Shown here: piece by piece, positions 35,275-43,930 of the stretch
Layout: every line of letters begins with the position of its first letter
Numbering within the stretch: the first letter of the stretch is position 1
NCBI GenBank assembly: GCA_910584965.1
Contig: CAJUDZ010000001.1
Span: 192,760 to 256,759, forward strand
Direction: 5' to 3'
DNA: 64,000 nucleotides
DNA from: an uncultured Lachnospiraceae bacterium
Lineage (GTDB): Bacteria > Bacillota > Clostridia > Lachnospirales > Lachnospiraceae
Made by a program: the position numbers and the translations under genes
Notes under the pieces: model-generated
Told to the model about the DNA's origin: nothing
What the model saw: the letters and a program-made list of their open reading frames with translations, nothing else
Databases searched by the model: none

Positions 35275-35964
35275 GTGAAAAGTAAAAAAGTGCAAAAAGT
35301 ATTAGCGTTGACGCTTGCTGCAACGATGATGTTAGCATCTGCCATTACGGTATCTGCATCATCAGGCGGTTCTGCAGGCGTTACGGGTTCAGCTGGCTCA
35401 GCGGGTTCTACGGAATCAGCGGGTGCATCTGACGAAGGTTCGGGGAGTACTGAAAGTGCGGTTTCTTCCGTACAGACATATACTTCCGGTGCGGCGGTTT
35501 CCGTTGGCGGTACAACGGTAAAAACAACAGTTGCCGGTGCATATGCCGCAAAGAGCGTAGCGGGTGTGGCAGTAACAACTCCTACAGCGAACCTGAAAGC
35601 AAGCCTCGGACTGACCGGTTCCCAGACTCCGTTTATCATCGTATTTGATACGGATACAAAGAAGAGCAGCCTGGCTATGAAATGCGTAAATGCAGCAACA
35701 GAAGCGCTTGGCGGAGATCTTGTGGCTACGATGAATGTAAATCTTGGTGCAAAAGATGACGGGAAATGGGTATCATTATCCAACGGCAGCGCCGGCCTCG
35801 TAATCGGACTTCCCAAGACTGCGGATACGAGCAAGAACTACTCTGTCGTATGTGTACAGCCGGGCGGTGTTGTTACAATCCTTCAGGATCAGGATTCTTC
35901 ACCGGCAACCGTTACTTTTGAAGTAAAGGCGGGACTTGGTACGTATGGTATTGTCGCAAAATAA
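35275..35964 (+). CDS. Secreted protein, unknown function
   Basis: A 229-residue exported protein. GTG 35275 follows CAGGAGGAT with good spacing and begins a signal peptide (KKVQKVLALTLAATMMLASA) likely cut after VSA. A Ser/Gly-rich linker follows, then a beta-rich domain (about 65-229) with no recognised motif, ending near GLGTYGIVAK. Related proteins with this Ser/Gly head occur in Lachnospiraceae as abundant surface or secreted proteins. Stands alone with its own promoter. Confidence 0.82.
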   Translation: MKSKKVQKVLALTLAATMMLASAITVSASSGGSAGVTGSAGSAGSTESAGASDEGSGSTESAVSSVQTYTSGAAVSVGGTTVKTTVAGAYAAKSVAGVAVTTPTANLKASLGLTGSQTPFIIVFDTDTKKSSLAMKCVNAATEALGGDLVATMNVNLGAKDDGKWVSLSNGSAGLVIGLPKTADTSKNYSVVCVQPGGVVTILQDQDSSPATVTFEVKAGLGTYGIVAK

Positions 35965-35987
35965 TGACCATACCGGACTGCAGTGAA

Positions 35988-36042
35988 GCAACATTTTTTA
36001 TCGGGGGGGGCAGACGGCGTGTCTCCCTCCCTGTAATGTTGC
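35988..36042 (+). promoter_or_regulatory. Hairpin containing a G8 run, upstream of glycan membrane gene
   Basis: GCAACATT (35988-35995) pairs with AATGTTGC (36035-36042). Inside, a G8 run (36003-36010) faces CTCCCTCCC, so the number of G would change the stem. No T-run follows. Placed 50 bases before the likely start of the next gene. Confidence 0.55.
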
Positions 36043-36093
36043 TGAAAAATGAATCATGACAAAAAACATGGTTTTTACGTGAAGGAAAGCGAA

Positions 36094-38025
36094 ATGTTGA
36101 AGCAACGGTGTGTTCGGTATCAGGAATTTCTGTTTGTGGCAGCGGGCCTTCTTTGTTTTTATGGAATCAGTATCGGCAGTATTTATGGATTTTCGATCTT
36201 CCCCGATGAATTTGCATATTGGGCATATGCCGCGGCAATGAACGGTTATGACTGGTCGGAGATTACTTCTCTTGGTTCCTATTATTCCTATGGGTACAGT
36301 ATAATACTTTTTCCAATCTTTGTATTGTGTAAAAATGCGGTTACGGCCTATCGGATTGCGGTTTTCGCAAATTTCCTGTTTCTTTTTCTGGCGTATGTCT
36401 GCCTGGTAAAAGCGATGGAAAAGCTGACGGTTTGTAAAAGCATTCCTGCGGCGCTGACTGCAGGACTGGTCATTTTCTTTCCGGGCAATCTGTTCTATGC
36501 GCGGATGACGATGACGGAAGCGCTTTTGGTATGTCTGTATGTGGCGGCCGGAACCGCATTGCTTATTTATCTGGAAAACGACAGGCTGCCGGCGCTTGTT
36601 ATGTGTATGCTGGCGTTCCTGTTTTTATATATCGTTCATATGCGGACAATCGGCATACTGACAGCGGGTATTCTGGTATTGCTGCTGCACATTCTGACAG
36701 GGCGGGGAAAAAAGAAACATATAGCGGTCATAGTGGTGATGACGGGCCTTCTGTTTTTAGCGGGGGATCTTATAAAAGAAGAGATTCTGTTCAGAATGTA
36801 TGGCGGGATTCATACGGAACTGGCAGCCGGAAACGATTATGGCGGACAGGTTGATAAAATCCGCTATCTTTTTACACCGGAGGGCTTTTATGATTTCCTG
36901 GTCAGTATACTCGGCAAAGTTCTTTATCTGGGGCTGGCTACATATGGGTTATTTTACTGGGGAATTTACGTGCTGATCGGGCAGGCGTGGAAGATGCTCC
37001 AAAGCATCAGAAAACATAGGGCGCCGGATATCGGGCAGCAGTTTGCGGCTTTTGTCCTGTTATCCGCAGCGGCGCAGATACTGGTGGCGACGATTTATCT
37101 TTTGACGCTCGGTGAAATCGATGATTATACCTACGGAAGATACAGCGAGCTGATTATTCCGTTCGTAATGGCTTCCGGCCTTGCCGCATTGTGGAAAACG
37201 CCTCTGAAACGTGCCGTGTCCGTAACCGGAATCCTGGCGTTGGTACAGCTTGTTGTGACGTTTCTGGTGGTGCGGCAGATCGAAAATACCGGGGCGGATA
37301 TTTTTTACGGCTATTTTATGGTAGGAATCAGCTATTTGTACCGGGAGGGACTGTATCGCGGCAAAACAGGAGCCGGGGGACTGTCTTCCGGAGGAAATTT
37401 TGACGCCGGCGGATTTTATCTGGGCGCGTATCTGGCGGGGGAACTGCTGACGGCGGCGATGACGGCAGTCATAGTATGGAAAAAAAATGTTTGCCGGGAG
37501 AGTTTTTTAAGAAGACTTTTTCCGCGAAACGCTGCCTATGGAAAAAGAAAAAAGGCAGAAGCGGAAAAAGCGCATATAAATGAAAAAAAAAGATATGGAA
37601 AGAGAGAATATGCCGTCATGGCATTTGCGGTATTAGAAATACTGCTTGCCGTGCGGATGGGAAATGTCTATCTGGAACCGTTTCAAAAGGCGGCATTCAG
37701 AGACGGCCGGCTGGCGGACAAAATCACGGCTCTTCAGAAAGAGGAGATCCTGTCTGAAAACGGAGATGGACTTGTTGTCGGAAATGACAGAAATGTCATA
37801 TATATGGACGGAAATTTGCGGCCCTATGTCGGGATGCTTCAGTTTATGGCAAGAGATACGGAAATACGGGTCATGGAGCGCAGAGCTTCCGTAAACGATT
37901 ATAAAGGAGAAATAACAGGCGAAGATATTCTGATCTTTGCTTTTGATGATATATTCTGGCAGGAATGGGCCGATCAGTACGCCCATGCGGATGTCTACGG
38001 CCATTTTGCCGTTTTATATAATTAA
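36094..38025 (+). CDS. Multi-pass GT-C-like membrane glycosyltransferase
   Basis: A 643-residue protein with about 10-12 helices. After helix 1 comes FPDEFAYWAYAAAMN, an acidic pair in the first outer loop that is typical of GT-C enzymes using lipid-phosphate sugars. A short soluble domain of about 130 residues ends the protein (VYLEPFQKAAFRDG, VVGNDRNVIYMDGN). ATG 36094 has AAGGAAAG upstream and is preferred over ATG 36049, which has none. It opens the plus-strand glycan locus. Donor and acceptor unknown. Confidence 0.8.
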   Translation: MLKQRCVRYQEFLFVAAGLLCFYGISIGSIYGFSIFPDEFAYWAYAAAMNGYDWSEITSLGSYYSYGYSIILFPIFVLCKNAVTAYRIAVFANFLFLFLAYVCLVKAMEKLTVCKSIPAALTAGLVIFFPGNLFYARMTMTEALLVCLYVAAGTALLIYLENDRLPALVMCMLAFLFLYIVHMRTIGILTAGILVLLLHILTGRGKKKHIAVIVVMTGLLFLAGDLIKEEILFRMYGGIHTELAAGNDYGGQVDKIRYLFTPEGFYDFLVSILGKVLYLGLATYGLFYWGIYVLIGQAWKMLQSIRKHRAPDIGQQFAAFVLLSAAAQILVATIYLLTLGEIDDYTYGRYSELIIPFVMASGLAALWKTPLKRAVSVTGILALVQLVVTFLVVRQIENTGADIFYGYFMVGISYLYREGLYRGKTGAGGLSSGGNFDAGGFYLGAYLAGELLTAAMTAVIVWKKNVCRESFLRRLFPRNAAYGKRKKAEAEKAHINEKKRYGKREYAVMAFAVLEILLAVRMGNVYLEPFQKAAFRDGRLADKITALQKEEILSENGDGLVVGNDRNVIYMDGNLRPYVGMLQFMARDTEIRVMERRASVNDYKGEITGEDILIFAFDDIFWQEWADQYAHADVYGHFAVLYN

Positions 38026-38110
38026 AGTAAGTCGGGAATGCGGGCGTTTGCGGTTTCGGAATATGAAGACGCAGAGCATCCGGGAATTTCCGAAAGAACG
38101 GAGGAGTGTT

Positions 38111-38644
38111 ATGTCAAAAAGAAAAGTGTTTGGGTTTGCAGGAGTTTTTCTGCTGGTCGCGGGTATTCTGCTGATGCCGGCCTCCATCGTGAGGGCTTCG
38201 GAAAAAGAGGCGGAGAAGTCTGATGAAGGTATTTTACAACAGACCGTAAAAGCGGCTGAAATCAAAGAGGAGCCGGATAAGGATTCGAAAACGCTGGCTT
38301 CGCTGGAAAAAGGGACTGCGGTCATTGTTTACGGAGAGCCGGAGGATTCTTTCTGCAGAGTGGAGAGCCGGGGAATTGAAGGATACATGGAAAGCAGTGT
38401 ATTGGAGCTGTATCAGGCAGAAGGCGAAGGTCTGGAAGCGGAACAGGTTCAAAATCTGGAACAGGAGTTTCAGAGCGTTGAAGAGGATACGCTGCGAACC
38501 GTGGATGAATATGAATTATTACAGAAAGAGAAGAAAGCTTCCAGAATCTGGGGCGCGGTCATTGCTGTTATGGTCGTTGTGATCTTTGTTGTTGGAGTTG
38601 TTTCGGCGCTGAAACAGAGCAGGGAAAAAGAAGAGGACGAATGA
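38111..38644 (+). CDS. Membrane-anchored SH3-like domain protein
   Basis: A 177-residue protein: signal peptide (GFAGVFLLVAGILLMPASIV), a bacterial SH3-like domain (about 45-100, KAAEIKEEPDKDSKTLASLE to VESRGIEGYMESS), an acidic coiled stretch and a C-terminal helix (about 143-167) with a charged tail. SH3b domains usually bind cell wall; this one would be exposed and held in the membrane. ATG 38111 follows GGAGGAG. The stop overlaps the rfbF start (ATGA), tying it to the sugar genes. Confidence 0.85.
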   Translation: MSKRKVFGFAGVFLLVAGILLMPASIVRASEKEAEKSDEGILQQTVKAAEIKEEPDKDSKTLASLEKGTAVIVYGEPEDSFCRVESRGIEGYMESSVLELYQAEGEGLEAEQVQNLEQEFQSVEEDTLRTVDEYELLQKEKKASRIWGAVIAVMVVVIFVVGVVSALKQSREKEEDE

Positions 38645-39420
38645 TGAAAGTAGTGATTTTGGCCGGAGGGCTAGGAACGCGTATCAGTGAGGAAAGCCAT
38701 TTAAAGCCGAAGCCGATGATCGAAATCGGCGGAAAACCCATTCTGTGGCATATTATGAAGCTGTACGGCTATTATGGCTACAATGATTTTATTATCTGTG
38801 CAGGGTATAAACAGCATGTGATTAAGGAATGGTTTGCGGATTACTATCTGCATAATACGGATATTACCTTTGATTTGAAATCCAACAGCATGGAAGTGCA
38901 TTCCAACTATTCGGAACCGTGGCGGGTGACGGTCGTGGATACGGGGCTTAATACGATGACGGGCGGCCGCGTGAAGAAAATCCGGAAATATATTGGAAAT
39001 GAGACTTTTATGCTCACGTACGGTGACGGCGTTTCGGATATTAATATATCGGAATTATTAAAATTTCACAGGGAACATGGAAAATACTGCACGATGACGG
39101 CCACCAATATCGTACAGCGCTTCGGTGTGCTGGAAATCGACGAGGAAAAGAAAGTAGAAGGATTCCGGGAAAAATCGGATTCTGACGGGAGCATGATCAA
39201 TGTGGGTTTTATGGTCTGCGAACCGGAGATTTTCGATTACATTGAGAACGATAAGACGGTGCTGGAAAAAACGCCGCTTGAAAATCTGATTGCGGACGGA
39301 CAGCTCATGGCTTATGAACATGAAGGTTTCTGGCAATGTATGGATACGCTGCGGGAGAAAGAAAAACTGGAAAGTTTGTGGGAAAGCGGGGAGGCGCCGT
39401 GGAAGGTATGGAAAGCCTGA
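38641..39420 (+). CDS. rfbF: Glucose-1-phosphate cytidylyltransferase
   Basis: A 259-residue nucleotidyltransferase that makes CDP-glucose. N-terminal LAGGLGTRISEESHLKPKPM and GGKPILWHIMK, YGDGVSD for metal binding, and FWQCMDTLREK at the end match RfbF. First step to CDP-linked 3,6-dideoxy sugars. Overlaps the previous gene by four bases and overlaps rfbG, so the three are translated together. Confidence 0.95.
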   Translation: MMKVVILAGGLGTRISEESHLKPKPMIEIGGKPILWHIMKLYGYYGYNDFIICAGYKQHVIKEWFADYYLHNTDITFDLKSNSMEVHSNYSEPWRVTVVDTGLNTMTGGRVKKIRKYIGNETFMLTYGDGVSDINISELLKFHREHGKYCTMTATNIVQRFGVLEIDEEKKVEGFREKSDSDGSMINVGFMVCEPEIFDYIENDKTVLEKTPLENLIADGQLMAYEHEGFWQCMDTLREKEKLESLWESGEAPWKVWKA

Positions 39421-40487
39421 AAGAGATTATAGATTTTTATCATGGAAAAAAAGTGTTTGTTACCGGCCATACAGGCTTTAAGGGAACCTGGCTTTGCAAA
39501 ATCCTGACGGATGCCGGGGCGGATGTGACGGGATATGCGCTGGAGCCTCCAACGATTCCGAGTCTGTATGCCCTCAGCGGCATTTCCGGGGAAATGAATG
39601 CGGTTACAGGCGACATACGCGACAGAGACGGTTTGCGGGAGGCTTTTGGACAGGCCCGACCCGAAATCGTGTTTCATCTGGCGGCGCAGCCGATTGTCAG
39701 GGCGTCTTATCAGGATCCGTCTTATACGTATGAAACGAATGTCATGGGAACGGTTAATATATGTGAATGTATCAGGAACAGCGACTGCGTAAAGTCCTTT
39801 TTGAATGTGACGACGGACAAAGTGTACCGGAACCGGGAATGGGAATGGGGATATCGGGAGACGGACGAGCTGGACGGATACGACCCTTACTCAAACAGCA
39901 AATCATGTTCGGAACTGGTGACGCACAGTTATATCAATTCCTTTTTCAGAGAACAGGGCATTGCGGTTTCTACCGCCAGAGCCGGAAATGTGATCGGCGG
40001 CGGGGACTTTGCGAAAGACAGGATTATTCCCGACTGCATCAGGGCAGCCCTGCGCGGGCAGGAAATCGTTGTGCGGAACCCTTATTCGGTAAGACCTTAT
40101 CAACATGTGCTGGAGCCGCTTTTTGCCTATCTGCTCATAGCAAAGAGGCAGTATGAGGACATCGGGTGTGCGGATTTTTATAATGTGGGCCCGGAGGAGA
40201 GCGACTGCGTGACGACCGGGGAACTGGTTACGTTGTTCTGCAGTCAGTGGGGAAAGAACCAGAAATGGGTGAACAAAAGTGACGGCGGACCGCATGAGGC
40301 GGGATTCCTGCGGCTGGACTGTTCTAAGTTAAAAAAGCAGCTTGGATGGAAGCCGCGGTGGCATATTGAAGAGGCGGTTGCAATGACCTGTAAGTTTGCG
40401 CATGTGTATGAGGAGTATGGCGATATCGGTCAGGAAATGGCGGAGGAGATACAGGATTTTGCGGGCGGCAGCCTTCATAAATCATAA
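39408..40487 (+). CDS. rfbG: CDP-glucose 4,6-dehydratase
   Basis: A 359-residue extended SDR that makes CDP-4-keto-6-deoxyglucose. NAD-binding GHTGFKGTWL, HLAAQPIVRASY, TTDKVYRN and the YSNSK catalytic pair are visible. ATG 39408 matches family N-termini; GTG 39399 has GGGGAGG close before it and is an alternative. The gene overlaps rfbF by 13 bases. Followed, after a repeat remnant, by the C3-dehydrase gene. Confidence 0.95.
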   Translation: MESLKEIIDFYHGKKVFVTGHTGFKGTWLCKILTDAGADVTGYALEPPTIPSLYALSGISGEMNAVTGDIRDRDGLREAFGQARPEIVFHLAAQPIVRASYQDPSYTYETNVMGTVNICECIRNSDCVKSFLNVTTDKVYRNREWEWGYRETDELDGYDPYSNSKSCSELVTHSYINSFFREQGIAVSTARAGNVIGGGDFAKDRIIPDCIRAALRGQEIVVRNPYSVRPYQHVLEPLFAYLLIAKRQYEDIGCADFYNVGPEESDCVTTGELVTLFCSQWGKNQKWVNKSDGGPHEAGFLRLDCSKLKKQLGWKPRWHIEEAVAMTCKFAHVYEEYGDIGQEMAEEIQDFAGGSLHKS

Positions 40488-40503
40488 ATTAAGAGAGTTT
40501 GTT

Positions 40504-40522
40504 CCCTTATACACCGAGGGTA
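40504..40522. repeat. Half-copy of the TACCCTCAG palindrome family
   Basis: Matches the right arm of the 11168-11213 palindrome at 16 of 19 bases (CCCTTATACACCGAGGGTA). The other arm is missing. Lies between rfbG and rfbH. Confidence 0.5.
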
Positions 40523-40635
40523 AAGTGAGATAAGCATGAACGGGGCAGACGGCGGAGCGCAAAGCGTAAGTCTGCGGATGAAAAGACAGCGTGGAAAAAG
40601 CGCTGGGAATTTCGGGAAAGGTACAGGATCAGGAT

Positions 40636-41976
40636 ATGGCATTGTGGAAAAATGAAGAAGAAGCAAGAAATCAGATCAAAGAAATGATAACCGGATATTA
40701 CAGGGAATATAAAAAGCCGCAGCAGGAAAAGCCGTTTGCTGCGGGAGACCGCATTCCATACGCTTCGAGGGTTTATGATGAAAAGGAGATGTGCGCGCTT
40801 ACCGATGCCATGCTGGATTTCTGGCTTACGGCCGGGAGATTTACGGAAGAATTTGAAGAAAAGTTCAGCGCCTATCTTGGCGTAAAATATTGTTCCCTGG
40901 TTAATTCCGGCTCCTCGGCGAACCTGAATGCGTTCATGGCGCTTACGTCTCCGCTGCTTGGCAGAAAAAGAGTGAAACGGGGAGATGAGATCATAACGGT
41001 TGCGGCAGGATTTCCGACGACCGTAACTCCGGCCATCCAGTTTGGCGCCGTTCCGGTTTTCGTGGATGTGACGATTCCGCAATATAACATTGACGTGGAC
41101 AGACTGAAAGACGCTTTGTCGGCAAAGACCAAAGCGGTCATGATAGCGCATACGCTTGGAAATCCGTTTGATCTGGGCGCAGTAAAGAAATTCTGCGACG
41201 AATACGGGCTGTGGCTTATTGAAGATAACTGTGATGCGCTCGGTTCCAGATATACGATTGACGGACAGGAAAGATTTACGGGGACGATAGGGGATATCGG
41301 AACATCAAGCTTTTATCCGCCGCACCATATGACGATGGGAGAAGGCGGAGCCGTGTATACGAATGACCCGATACTGCACAGGGCGGTCCGTTCGTTCCGG
41401 GACTGGGGGAGGGACTGTGTCTGCCCGTCCGGAAAAGATAATCTGTGCGGTCATCGCTTTGATAAACAATATGGGGAACTGCCGGCCGGCTACGATCATA
41501 AATATGTATATTCCCATTTCGGCTATAACCTGAAAGCGACTGATTTACAGGCGGCCATCGGCTGTGCGCAGTTAGATAAATTCCCTTCTTTTGTGGAACG
41601 CAGAAAACATAATTTTAACAGGCTGAAAGAAAATCTGAAATCGACGGAAGACCGGCTGATTCTGCCGGAAGCGTGCGAACATTCCGACCCGAGCTGGTTC
41701 GGATTTCTGATCACCTGTAAGGAAGGCGTGGACAGAAATAAGATAGTCCGGCACATAGAGTCTAAAGGGATACAGACGAGAATGCTCTTTGCAGGAAATC
41801 TGACGAAACATCCCTGTTTCGACGAGATGCGGAAAACGGGGGAAGGATACCGCATTGCCGGACCGCTTACAAATACGGACAGAATTATGCGGGACACGTT
41901 CTGGGTAGGCGTATATCCGGGAATGACGGATGAGATGATCGATTATATGGCATCGGCAATAAAAGAGGCGTTGTAA
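40636..41976 (+). CDS. rfbH: CDP-4-keto-6-deoxyglucose 3-dehydrase (E1)
   Basis: A 446-residue PMP/[2Fe-2S] enzyme of the RfbH/AscC type. In FYPPHHMTMGEGG, His230 replaces the PLP lysine of ordinary sugar aminotransferases, as in all E1 dehydrases. Iron-sulphur cysteines fit Cys199, Cys261, Cys263 and Cys271 (DCVCPSGKDNLCG). It removes the C3 hydroxyl from the RfbG product; the reductase partner (E3) is not in this window. ATG 40636 fits family length better than GTG 40591. Confidence 0.94.
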   Translation: MALWKNEEEARNQIKEMITGYYREYKKPQQEKPFAAGDRIPYASRVYDEKEMCALTDAMLDFWLTAGRFTEEFEEKFSAYLGVKYCSLVNSGSSANLNAFMALTSPLLGRKRVKRGDEIITVAAGFPTTVTPAIQFGAVPVFVDVTIPQYNIDVDRLKDALSAKTKAVMIAHTLGNPFDLGAVKKFCDEYGLWLIEDNCDALGSRYTIDGQERFTGTIGDIGTSSFYPPHHMTMGEGGAVYTNDPILHRAVRSFRDWGRDCVCPSGKDNLCGHRFDKQYGELPAGYDHKYVYSHFGYNLKATDLQAAIGCAQLDKFPSFVERRKHNFNRLKENLKSTEDRLILPEACEHSDPSWFGFLITCKEGVDRNKIVRHIESKGIQTRMLFAGNLTKHPCFDEMRKTGEGYRIAGPLTNTDRIMRDTFWVGVYPGMTDEMIDYMASAIKEAL

Positions 41977-42015
41977 AAAGAGGAAAGGCCCGCGGCAGGG
42001 CAGGGAGGTACGGAA

Positions 42016-43860
42016 ATGAAGATCAGACTGGCAGATTACGTGGCGGAATTTTTAGTTGAGCATGGTGTTACGGATGTCTTTTCCGTAGTCGGCGGCGGGG
42101 CGATGCACCTGAACGATGCGCTTGGCCACAATGAAGGACTGAAGGTTACCTATAACCATCATGAACAGGCATGCGCGATGGCGGCGGAAGCATATGCGCG
42201 CCTGGACAATAAAATTGCCGCGGTATGCGTTACCACCGGGCCCGGAGGGACCAATGCCCTAACCGGTGTAGTTGGCGGATGGCTTGATTCTATTCCGATG
42301 TTTATCATCAGCGGACAGGTCAGGTATGATACGACCGCCAGGTATGCGCTTCAATTTACGGAAAAGCCGCTTCGTGCGATGGGAGACCAGGAGTATGATA
42401 TCGTAAAATCCGTTGAGCCGATGACGAAATATGCCGTAATGATTGAAGATCCGATGCGGATTCGATATGCGCTGGAGAGGGGATGGCATCTGGCGGTGAC
42501 GGGACGTCCGGGACCGGTATGGATTGATATTCCGGTAAACTTTCAGGGAACTTATATTGAGACGGATGATCTGGAAGGTTATGATTCCACAGAGGATGAT
42601 AAAGAACTTCCGCCGCCTGTCGGGGAAACGGTTATCAAAACCGTACTGGAAAAAATCAGAAACGCCAAAAGACCGGTATTCCATGCCGGATATGGCATAC
42701 GGCTTTCCGGAGGCTATGAAGCGTTCCGCAGGGCCGTCGAAAAGCTGAACATTCCCGTCGTTACATACTGGAATGCCGTCGATCTCATAGAAGACGATCA
42801 TCCGCTATATTGCGGAAGGGGGGGGCATATGGGAGACCGCCCGGGTAACTGGGCAATTCAGAACGCGGATCTGATTCTCGCGGTCGGAACCCGGATATCC
42901 ATCCGTCAGGTCGGCTATAACTGGAAAACCTGGGCGCGGGCGGCGGAAGTGATCATGGTGGATATTGACCGTGCGGAGATGAAGAAGCCGACGCTCCATG
43001 TGGATATGCCGGTATGGGCCGATGCAAAGGACTTTTTAACAAAACTGGAGAAAGCGGCGGCCGGCCCGGTCAGCAGCGGGCAGGGCTGGATAGAAACCTG
43101 TCAGCGCTGGAAGCGGGAATACCCGGTTGTTCAGCCGCATCAGTGGGAAGAGAAGGAAACGGGCGTTAATGTATATGCGTTTGTGCGCTATCTGAGCGGC
43201 AGACTGCCGGAAAACAGCCTGACGGCCGTATCAAACGGCGCGTGCTGTGTGGTTGGAAACCAGGCGTATGTGATTCAGAAAGGCAGCCGTATGGCTAACA
43301 ACAGCGCAATAGCGAGCATGGGTTACGGGCTTCCGGCCGCAATCGGCACATGTATTGGAGGGAATTACAGAACAACGATCTGCCTGGAGGGTGATGGAAG
43401 CATCATGATGAACCTTCAGGAGCTTCAGACCATATTAACGAATAAACTGCCAATTAAGCTGTTTCTGATTAATAATAATGGTTATCATTCCATTCGGATT
43501 ACACAGACGAATTTGTTTCATGAGCATTCCAAAGTGGGAATCGGGCCGGAATCGGGAGACCTGTCATTTCCTGAATTTAAAAAAATAGCGGAGGCATTCG
43601 GATATCGTTATTACAGCGCTGACAGCAACGAAAAGATGAAGCTGGCCGTAGATGAAGCGCTGGCGGCCAAAGGCCCTGTTTTTTGTGAGATTTTTACGGA
43701 TACCGATCAGGTTTGGGAACCGAAGAGCAGTACAAAACGTCTGGCGGACGGGAGTCTGTACAGTCCTCCGTTAGAAGACCTGGCTCCGTTTCTTCCAAGA
43801 GAAGAGCTTGAAAAAAATATGCTGATACCATTAATGGAAGAGGGGGATATCCGGGCATAG
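42016..43860 (+). CDS. Thiamine-diphosphate enzyme, acetolactate synthase/YerE type (first copy)
   Basis: A 614-residue ThDP enzyme with PYR, central and PP domains. Catalytic Glu50 is in NHHEQACAMAAEAYAR; the cofactor motif is GDG (459-461) with the NN pair in LINNNGY. No small regulatory subunit gene is near, and the neighbours make CDP-dideoxy sugars, so a YerE-like role is more likely than amino-acid synthesis: decarboxylate a 2-keto acid and add the acyl unit to the C4 ketone of the CDP-sugar. Codons 268-270 contain a G8 run (42818-42825); one base more or less gives a stop within about 20 codons. GGGAGG precedes the ATG. Confidence 0.85.
   Translation: MKIRLADYVAEFLVEHGVTDVFSVVGGGAMHLNDALGHNEGLKVTYNHHEQACAMAAEAYARLDNKIAAVCVTTGPGGTNALTGVVGGWLDSIPMFIISGQVRYDTTARYALQFTEKPLRAMGDQEYDIVKSVEPMTKYAVMIEDPMRIRYALERGWHLAVTGRPGPVWIDIPVNFQGTYIETDDLEGYDSTEDDKELPPPVGETVIKTVLEKIRNAKRPVFHAGYGIRLSGGYEAFRRAVEKLNIPVVTYWNAVDLIEDDHPLYCGRGGHMGDRPGNWAIQNADLILAVGTRISIRQVGYNWKTWARAAEVIMVDIDRAEMKKPTLHVDMPVWADAKDFLTKLEKAAAGPVSSGQGWIETCQRWKREYPVVQPHQWEEKETGVNVYAFVRYLSGRLPENSLTAVSNGACCVVGNQAYVIQKGSRMANNSAIASMGYGLPAAIGTCIGGNYRTTICLEGDGSIMMNLQELQTILTNKLPIKLFLINNNGYHSIRITQTNLFHEHSKVGIGPESGDLSFPEFKKIAEAFGYRYYSADSNEKMKLAVDEALAAKGPVFCEIFTDTDQVWEPKSSTKRLADGSLYSPPLEDLAPFLPREELEKNMLIPLMEEGDIRA
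42818..42825 (+). repeat. Poly-G tract G8 in ThDP enzyme gene
   Basis: Eight G, in frame as AGG GGG GGG. Seven or nine G would stop translation shortly after. Confidence 0.9.
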
Positions 43861-43930
43861 CGAATGTGATGATTGACTATATAAGGGCAGTTTATCTCTG
43901 AAGGTAAGAAAATAATAGGAGATAAGAAGA

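Noticed and set aside
39570..39582. CCCTCAGCGGCA as another palindrome-family copy
   Set aside because: Lies in rfbG coding sequence, lacks a partner arm and is short enough for chance.
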